Positions 58,324 to 64,000 of a stretch of 64,000 nt of DNA are shown one piece after another. Origin of the DNA: Thermococcus sp. MV5 (GTDB taxonomy: Archaea; Methanobacteriota_B; Thermococci; Thermococcales; Thermococcaceae); contig NZ_SNUE01000004.1 in assembly GCF_012027425.1 (NCBI RefSeq), positions 236,418-300,417 on the forward strand. The letters run 5' to 3'. Below the pieces are notes generated by a model. That model was not told where the DNA came from. It was given only the letters and a program-made list of their open reading frames with translations, and ran no database searches. The position numbers and the translations under genes were made by a program. Every line of letters begins with the position of its first letter. Positions within the stretch are counted from its first letter, which is position 1.

Positions 58324-59643
58324 TTATTTTCCCCCAATAAGTGATTTGTATACCATTTCAATTTCTTTGGTCTGTTCTTCCATGCTTTTTGGGGGAGTTA
58401 TGTTTGATTTAAACTTTTCTATTAATTCAGGGTTTTTAATAACCTCCATTATTTTTTCATATAAGTCATTGGGATTATTTGGCTCGAATAATAAACCTGT
58501 CTTTCTGTCTTCTACAAATTCTGGAATTGCACCTAAGTTTGAGGCTATAACTGGCGTTTTAGTAGCTCGTGCTTCTGCTAAAACTAAAGGACAGTTCTCG
58601 TACCATATAGAGGGAAATACTAGAACATCAATTTCTGAATATGGGTCTTTTACGTCTTCAAATCTTCCCATAAATCTTATATTGTTTCTCTTTTTAACTT
58701 TTGACAGAATTTCCTTAACATATCTTGAGCTTGGATTGTAGTTTCCATAAATTCTTAACTCTGCCCTGTCTTCTGGCACATTCATAAACGCATCAACTAA
58801 GACTTGAACCCCTTTATGTCTGCTTATCCCCCCAACAAATCCAAAAATAATCTTGTCGGTATCTTTCTCCTTTTTCTTAAATCCCTTGAACGCATCCAAG
58901 TTATATCCATTCTCGGAGTATATTATCTTATCCTCTGGAACCCCATATCTAATGAACATTTCTCTTAAAAATCTTGAAGGAGCTATAAGTTTGTCAACAT
59001 TTAAGAGCAGAGACTTCAGATATTCATTTCTTTTTTTAAATTTTTCTGAAGGATTAAAGGCTCTTATAATAAATTCCAGAGATTTTTTGGTTAAATGTTT
59101 AGGAATATAATATTTCCTCAAAGCTTCAGAAAATCCTTTAGATTGTTTCTTCACCCAGCATTCACGACATTTGTTCGGTTCTGGCTCTTCGCAAATTGTG
59201 TAGCCATATTTAAGCAACTGAATATTCGGACACATAAACCAATAATCATGTAGTGTAAGAACAGTTGGAATGTTAAATTCTTTAGCGATATATATTAAAG
59301 TAGTAGATATGCCTATTAGATGTTGAAAATGAACAATATCTGGCTTTATTTCTTTCAGAAGCCTCCTAAATATTTCTTCAGCATTTTTGTTCATATAGGT
59401 GTTTTCAAAAAATAGCAAGTCCCAAAATCTTTTTGCTTTATTATTTGGTATTTTTACTTCGTGAATAATAAGACTTTCTCGTTCAACAGAATTTAAGCTA
59501 ATTCTCCTAACATTATCAAATACGGGATAGAACACGTGAATTTCATGTCTCTTAGCTAGCTCTTTCGATAAGTAGTATGTGTAAATCTCAGTCCCAGCTC
59601 TTTGTTTGGGAGGAAAGCCATGGACGACTTGGAGGATTTTCAT
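58324..59643 (-). CDS. Glycosyltransferase family 4 with Cys-rich insert
   Basis: 439 residues. KILQVVHGFPPKQRAGTEIYTYYLSKELAKRHEIHVFYP, HFQHLIG, a mid-domain WFMCPNIQLLKYGYTICEEPEPNKCRECW with four Cys that could bind zinc, then FGFVGGISRHKGVQVLVDAF and the donor site FPSIWYENCPLVLAEARATKTPVIAS. Its stop abuts the phosphodiesterase ATG. Probable sugar transfer onto a lipid-linked or exported glycan. Confidence 0.85.
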   Translation of the reverse strand: MKILQVVHGFPPKQRAGTEIYTYYLSKELAKRHEIHVFYPVFDNVRRISLNSVERESLIIHEVKIPNNKAKRFWDLLFFENTYMNKNAEEIFRRLLKEIKPDIVHFQHLIGISTTLIYIAKEFNIPTVLTLHDYWFMCPNIQLLKYGYTICEEPEPNKCRECWVKKQSKGFSEALRKYYIPKHLTKKSLEFIIRAFNPSEKFKKRNEYLKSLLLNVDKLIAPSRFLREMFIRYGVPEDKIIYSENGYNLDAFKGFKKKEKDTDKIIFGFVGGISRHKGVQVLVDAFMNVPEDRAELRIYGNYNPSSRYVKEILSKVKKRNNIRFMGRFEDVKDPYSEIDVLVFPSIWYENCPLVLAEARATKTPVIASNLGAIPEFVEDRKTGLLFEPNNPNDLYEKIMEVIKNPELIEKFKSNITPPKSMEEQTKEIEMVYKSLIGGK

Positions 59644-59655
59644 TGTTTACACCCA

Positions 59656-59832
59656 TTAGTTCGTTATGATTAACCAAGCATCACCAGTTACTGGTGGAAC
59701 AATCAATTCTAAAACTCCGTAACTTCCATTTTTGACTAATTTCTCCAATGTTGAAAGCTTTTCTCCTTTAATTAAAGGCATTAAAACATCCCAAGTTGCA
59801 CCATCTAGGCCGATTATTAGAAATTTGTGCAT
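59656..59832 (-). pseudogene. 5' fragment of a type I phosphodiesterase gene
   Basis: 58 codons: KFLIIGLDGATWDVLMPLI, LSTLEKLVKNGSYGVLELIV, PPVTGDAWLIITN. This is the N-terminus of the same enzyme family as 56779 (IGFDGADWELIF ... PPITPPAWTSMTTG), cut just after the nucleophile helix, where PPAWxxxxTG now reads GDAWLIITN. Residue of a deleted tandem copy. Confidence 0.75.
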
Positions 59833-59907
59833 TTAAGCCCACCTTGTTAGTATTTACCCAAAGATAAGCTTTTAAGGTTTTGGCTTAAAAAATTGGGTGG
59901 GATTGCT

Positions 59908-60984
59908 ATGAGGTACCCTCGTGTTTCAATAATAATTCTTAACTGGAACGGCTGGAGAGATACAGTAGAGTGCTTGGAATCGCTTTATAGAATAACATAC
60001 CCTAATTATGATGTAATTGTCGTTGATAATGGTTCTAAGGATGATTCGATAGAGAAGATTAAAGAGTATGCGGAAGGAAAACTCAAGGTTAATTCAAAAT
60101 TCTTCGAGTATACACTCAACAATAAGCCGATTAAAGTTTTTGAAATTAGTGAAGACGATGCAAGAGAAGGAAAATTCAATAGACCCCTTTATGAAAAGTT
60201 TGATCCTGATAGACGAATAATTTTACTCAAAAACAAGGACAACTACGGCTTTGCTGGTGGGAATAATGTTGGCATAAAATTTGCTTTGAGTGTTTTGAAT
60301 TCTGATTACATTTTACTATTGAATAATGACACAGTAGTGGATAGAAGATTTTTAGATGAATTAGTTAAAGTTGCAGAAAGTGATGATAGAATAGGGATTG
60401 TAGGATCAAAAATTTACTACTACAATTTTAATGGCAGAATTGACATTATCCAGTTTGGGGGACAAAGGCTAAATATGTTCAGTGGAGTGGGAAAAGTACT
60501 ATATAAAAACTGGATAGACAATAATATCAATGGTGTTATTGAGAGTGATGTAATTAATGGAGCTAGCATGCTCATTTCAAGGAAGGTATTTGATGAAATA
60601 GGCTTGTTCTATGAGCCGTATTTTTTGTATTTCGAAGAAACAGATTTTTGTGTACGTGCTAAAAGAAGTGGATATAAATCAGTTGTATGTATGGGTTCTA
60701 GAGTATGGCATAAAGTGGGGGCATCCACTGGAGGTAATATTACGTCAGTTAGTTTTTATTATTTTATAAAAAATAGATTTAGATTCCTAAAGAGGACATT
60801 AAACCCGCTTCCTCTAACAATTGCTACTATATATCTTTTTCTCATTAGGCTTTGGGTCGATTTAGTATACTCCCTTAATAAAAGTGCACAGAAGAAAAGG
60901 ATGCTGATTTTATTTTTAAGGGGACTTCACGAAGGTATAGAAGTGTTATTCAAGGAGAAGAGACTTGAACAGCCAGAGCTGTAA
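59908..60984 (+). CDS. Glycosyltransferase family 2 (rhamnosyltransferase-like)
   Basis: 358 residues from the ATG at 59908 (GGTGGGATTGCT upstream). VSIIILNWNGWRDTVECLESLYRITYPNYDVIVVDNGSKDDSIEKI, KDNYGFAGGNNVGIKFAL, LLNNDTVVDRRFL (metal NDT), ASMLISRKVFDEIGLFYEPYFLYFEETDFCVRAKRSGY. This WNG/LNNDT/EETDF pattern is common in rhamnosyltransferase-like GT2 enzymes, and the dTDP-rhamnose genes lie 7-12 kb to the left. A C-terminal hydrophobic stretch (PLTIATIYLFLIRLWVDLVY) may anchor it. Confidence 0.82.
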   Translation: MRYPRVSIIILNWNGWRDTVECLESLYRITYPNYDVIVVDNGSKDDSIEKIKEYAEGKLKVNSKFFEYTLNNKPIKVFEISEDDAREGKFNRPLYEKFDPDRRIILLKNKDNYGFAGGNNVGIKFALSVLNSDYILLLNNDTVVDRRFLDELVKVAESDDRIGIVGSKIYYYNFNGRIDIIQFGGQRLNMFSGVGKVLYKNWIDNNINGVIESDVINGASMLISRKVFDEIGLFYEPYFLYFEETDFCVRAKRSGYKSVVCMGSRVWHKVGASTGGNITSVSFYYFIKNRFRFLKRTLNPLPLTIATIYLFLIRLWVDLVYSLNKSAQKKRMLILFLRGLHEGIEVLFKEKRLEQPEL

Positions 60985-61109
60985 ATTTTATTGTACATAA
61001 TACCTTTTTCTATAAAGGCTACAGCAAGTTTCTAAAAGCAAAGAGCTACAATAAAGGGAATACTAGACGGAATGAGGTTGTATAAAGGTATAAGTTAGAT
61101 TTTATGATT
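60985..61109. other. Intergenic, nothing recognised
   Basis: Between convergent genes; A/T-rich without a clear hairpin terminator. Confidence 0.4.
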
Positions 61110-62825
61110 TTACGTTACTTTATATACCTCAACCATTCCATTATTATACACTTTCGAAAACCTGACGTTGTACAGAGAATATAATGCTTTTGTCACATAT
61201 GGATAGGGGTACATCTTTGATGTGCTTCTGATATATATCCTTTTTAAGTCAACATCCTTATCAAGATATAGCCACTTATACTTAGTGGTGGGATGCAAGA
61301 AAAATTTATAATCCGTTTTTATACTTTTGTTTTCATAATATAAAAATGAAAGATAGATATAGTGGTTCCCTACAACATCCCCATCATTAATATCAAAATG
61401 AGTTACAGTAGCCTTTTCCTGGATTAAGAGATAATCTCTGTGCTCTCCTAGCTTATAGTCAGGCTGAATGCTTTTATCATACATATAGAAGGGATATCCA
61501 CTGAGATTAACAAATATAAATAATAAAAGTAAAATCAAACTTGCATGATGAATAAACCTATTTCCTTTTTTTTCTAAATCAATTGATAGAGTTAAAACTA
61601 AAAATGGAGCAATAAATATAAATGTCCTATAAAAGGTAAAAGCTACATGTAGATACTGTAATATAAGAGACACAAGAATCAAAATACCCCCAAAAAATGA
61701 AAAGAGAACTGAAAGATAATCTACCTTTTTTCTGATAATAAACTCTATTACAGTCTTAAGTGTAGAAAACGCTATTAGAAATCCAAACCCGTAGTAATAT
61801 ATAACAGCATGTACGGGAATACGTGGAGAAGTATAAGAGAATTCAATTGGTTTTTCTATTCCCATAAGAGTCAAATATACCATATGAAGAACATGCTCAA
61901 TTGAAAATTCACGAAGATAAGCGAAATAGGATAAAATCGCCAACAGCAAGATAAATAATGTATACATATTAGCAGATTTAGGAGTAATATATTTTTGTGA
62001 ATTACGCCTATCATAATATTGAAACACAGTACTTAATATTGTTCCCAGTACGAGATATATAGTTAAAATTATTCTAGTTAGATGGTGAGAGAATACCAAT
62101 GTTGCTATAATTACTGTAAGTAGAAGAACAATTCTTATATTATGTCTGTTTTCTGACATTTTTAGTAGCAAGTATAATACAAATATAAAGAATACTAAAG
62201 CAAGAGTTTGTCTTACATACCACAATAGATTCAACGTGAAGGTATAAGTAAATAATGAGAGAAGTTTTAATTTTTCTTCTTTTACAAGATATTTAACAAT
62301 GAGAAGGTATCCAGGAAATATCATCATATTCAAATAAAATCCCAAAAGATTAGCAGACCCAAACAAATCAGTATTTGTAATGTTGTATATAAAATTTGCG
62401 AGAATGTGAAGTGAAGGGTAGAAAGATGTTGATGCTAAATCTATATTTGAGGTAATAGGTATCCAGTGCCCGGTGCTTATAAGTTGCCTTGTAGGGAGCA
62501 GTTCAAGATATGTATCAAGACCGGGTATATTATTTTGTCCAACATTTGAGAATCTCAACAATTTTAGGGCTGTATACAGAATGATAATTTCTAAATATAA
62601 TACCTTGGTTGGAATATACTTGGAGTACTTCAATTGTATTAAAAAAATACCTATCACGTCCAGGATAATAACCCAAAATTCAAGAGCGTTATCTCTATAA
62701 TAAAAAATATACACTAACAGTGCATCTAAGGATAACCAAAATGCTAATGTCAAAGAATACAATATTAATTTCAATCTTGAATTTGAGAATACACTTTCTC
62801 TACCTTTTTCCCAATAATATCCCAT
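61110..62825 (-). CDS. Polytopic membrane protein (possible glycan polymerase or GT-C enzyme)
   Basis: Up to 571 residues with a dozen or more hydrophobic stretches and a C-terminal soluble tail (from about 480). NIPGLDTYLELLPTRQLISTGHWIPI, an acidic extracytosolic-type loop after the first helices, resembles the first loop of GT-C glycosyltransferases and of some O-antigen polymerase-like proteins. Neighbour glycosyltransferases support this. Start uncertain: ATG 62825 overlaps the upstream gene by 55 bases; a TTG at 62774, overlapping its stop as TTGA, would start directly before the first helix. Confidence 0.6.
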   Translation of the reverse strand: MGYYWEKGRESVFSNSRLKLILYSLTLAFWLSLDALLVYIFYYRDNALEFWVIILDVIGIFLIQLKYSKYIPTKVLYLEIIILYTALKLLRFSNVGQNNIPGLDTYLELLPTRQLISTGHWIPITSNIDLASTSFYPSLHILANFIYNITNTDLFGSANLLGFYLNMMIFPGYLLIVKYLVKEEKLKLLSLFTYTFTLNLLWYVRQTLALVFFIFVLYLLLKMSENRHNIRIVLLLTVIIATLVFSHHLTRIILTIYLVLGTILSTVFQYYDRRNSQKYITPKSANMYTLFILLLAILSYFAYLREFSIEHVLHMVYLTLMGIEKPIEFSYTSPRIPVHAVIYYYGFGFLIAFSTLKTVIEFIIRKKVDYLSVLFSFFGGILILVSLILQYLHVAFTFYRTFIFIAPFLVLTLSIDLEKKGNRFIHHASLILLLLFIFVNLSGYPFYMYDKSIQPDYKLGEHRDYLLIQEKATVTHFDINDGDVVGNHYIYLSFLYYENKSIKTDYKFFLHPTTKYKWLYLDKDVDLKRIYIRSTSKMYPYPYVTKALYSLYNVRFSKVYNNGMVEVYKVT

Positions 62826-63868
62826 GAGTATTCCCTCTCGACCTTTTTTCTACCTCTTTTTCCAAATTTTTTTCTTGTCTTTTCGTTTTCTAATAAATAA
62901 CTTATTCTCTCTGATAGATCCTTAGTATTTCTAGGTTCCACTATATAGCCATTAATTCTATCATCAACTACTGTCCTAACCCCAGGCAAATTGGTTGCTA
63001 TTACAGGCTTCCCAGTAGCCATACCCTCTATCAAAACTAATCCAAAAGCTTCTCCCATTGTGATAGAGGGCAAAACAACCACATCTGCGGAAGCATAATA
63101 TTTTGGTAAATCCCTACTTGGAACTCTTCCAGTAAATAGTGTTCGATTTTTTAACCCTAATCTCTCTGCCAATTTCATATAGTATCCTTTTAAGTCTCCA
63201 TCACCAACTATAATAAGAACTGAATTTTTATTTTTAATACTTGCAAAGCTTTGCAGGAGATATTCCACTCCCTTAAAATAATGAGCCTTATCAAGAGCAC
63301 CTACAAACAAAACGATGTCTTTATTTTCGAGATTATGTCTTGCTTTTATTTCTTCCCCATTTATTTTTGGATTAAATACGTTTGTATCTACTCCATTTGG
63401 GATTCCTACAATTTTCTCTTGAATCTCTGATATCTTCCATAACTCGGAATTTCTGGCATAATCTAAAGACGTCACAATTATTTTTTCAGCATTTTTCAAT
63501 ATTTGTTTCATTAGCATAGTCTTGTAAAACTTTAAAGGAAAATTCAACATCCCTGGTAATATCACATCATTATGATATGTTATAACATAATGGATGTTTC
63601 TTAACTTTTTAATGAAATGGATAAATTCTCCCCCGAAAAAGAAGGGATAATGCAAGTGAACTATATCAAAATCTTTTATTTCTCTCAGTAGTTGAGGAAT
63701 AAAGGGGGCATTTCCAATTCTAAACAGTGGTTTAAATCTCTTAACAGTAATTATATCCGGATATTCATATTCTTCATCAGGATACCTGCTAGTAAAGACT
63801 GTAACTTCATGGCCTAACTTAGCAAGCTCTATAGCATAATGGTAGCATACATTTCCTGTCCCTGCCAT
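62771..63868 (-). CDS. Glycosyltransferase family 4, N-terminus probably disrupted
   Basis: 365 residues from the first in-frame ATG. CYHYAIELAKLGHEVTVFTSRYP, VHLHYPFFFGGEFIH, LFVGALDKAHYFKGVEYLLQSF, GRVPSRDLPKYYASADVVVLPS, EAFGLVLIEGMATGKPVIATNLPG form a full GT-B fold except the first beta strand. That strand is encoded upstream in frame (TLLTIYETAPY) but lacks a start codon; ATGAAAATATTTAAACTT lies one frame off. A one-base shift or the nearby IS607 insertion probably damaged the 5' end. Confidence 0.75.
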   Translation of the reverse strand: MAGTGNVCYHYAIELAKLGHEVTVFTSRYPDEEYEYPDIITVKRFKPLFRIGNAPFIPQLLREIKDFDIVHLHYPFFFGGEFIHFIKKLRNIHYVITYHNDVILPGMLNFPLKFYKTMLMKQILKNAEKIIVTSLDYARNSELWKISEIQEKIVGIPNGVDTNVFNPKINGEEIKARHNLENKDIVLFVGALDKAHYFKGVEYLLQSFASIKNKNSVLIIVGDGDLKGYYMKLAERLGLKNRTLFTGRVPSRDLPKYYASADVVVLPSITMGEAFGLVLIEGMATGKPVIATNLPGVRTVVDDRINGYIVEPRNTKDLSERISYLLENEKTRKKFGKRGRKKVEREYSWDIIGKKVEKVYSQIQD

Positions 63869-63948
63869 GTATGGGGCTGTTTCATAAATAGTTAAAAGCG
63901 TAAAGTTTAAATATTTTCATTTCATAATTTGTTTTGGAGGAGTGCTGT

Positions 63949-64000
63949 ATGAGGCTCTATCGAACAGGTAAGGCATCACAACTCTTGGGTATCAGCAAAC
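63949..64000 (+). CDS. tnpA: IS607-type serine recombinase TnpA (3' end outside window)
   Basis: ATG at 63949 after GGAGG. The 17 visible residues MRLYRTGKASQLLGISK match the N-terminal MerR-like helix-turn-helix that begins IS607-family resolvase-type transposases. The left end of the element must lie within about 80 bp upstream, at or in the 5' end of the divergent glycosyltransferase gene. The rest (and any tnpB) is beyond the window. Confidence 0.75.
   Translation, partial: MRLYRTGKASQLLGISK

Overview
The window looks like chromosomal DNA of a hyperthermophilic euryarchaeon of the order Thermococcales (Pyrococcus or Thermococcus). The reasons are A+T-rich DNA with archaeal TATA boxes, GGTGAT-type ribosome binding sites a few bases before the start codons, many probable leaderless mRNAs, tightly overlapping genes and typical archaeal families (DUF234/DUF4143 ATPases, VapBC, MNT/HEPN, AbiE). 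I name no species because I could not run a search.

Layout. (1) 1-19.5 kb is a surface-glycan locus. A divergent promoter near 14.85 kb drives a minus-strand operon (14828 down to 6324: glycosyltransferases, a UDP-GlcNAc-type 2-epimerase, a flippase, a methyltransferase) and a plus-strand operon (14884-19548) with a WbpD/E/B/A-like set. Together they predict UDP-2,3-diacetamido-2,3-dideoxy-uronic acid synthesis. An MNT/HEPN pair, an AbiE pair, a VapBC pair and a patch of wrecked genes (4.9-6.05 kb) sit among them. (2) 19.6-23.4 kb holds a GC-rich structured RNA and DUF234/DUF4143-type ATPases, one of them broken. (3) 23.5-31.4 kb is a sulfate-activation cluster: two TauE/SafE permeases at its edges, ATP sulfurylase, APS kinase, a DHH phosphoesterase (probably for pAp recycling), an alkaline-phosphatase-superfamily enzyme, and an RHH protein whose promoter motif recurs in the cluster. 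A PIN pair and a HEPN/NT pair are interleaved. (4) 31.5-47.5 kb is an accessory island of defence or toxin-antitoxin type cassettes: AAA ATPases, AlbA_2/HATPase proteins, winged-helix regulators with or without nucleotidyltransferase partners, RHH/PIN, AbiE. (5) 47.6-52.2 kb is rmlA-rmlB-rmlC-rmlD for dTDP-L-rhamnose, interrupted twice by toxin-antitoxin inserts. (6) 52.4-64 kb is a second glycan locus: an AlbA_2 gene, a complete flippase, a frameshifted sulfatase-like gene, a phosphodiesterase, glycosyltransferases, a polytopic membrane protein, and the start of an IS607-type recombinase at the right edge.

Main observation. In the island almost every cassette boundary carries a short, same-strand, decayed copy of the 5' end of the flippase gene that is intact at 53818 (near 34.65, 36.35, 38.0, 39.5, 43.7 and 45.05 kb, with a longer one at 4946). 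Several boundaries also carry solo right-end-like sequences of IS200/IS605 (TnpB) elements with no tnpB. The region reads as cassettes accreted by repeated recombination at one [defence gene 3' end - flippase 5' end] junction. Toxin-antitoxin pairs also lie between consecutive genes of biosynthetic operons, often with ATGA overlaps. All functions are read from motifs and context; no database search or folding was run.
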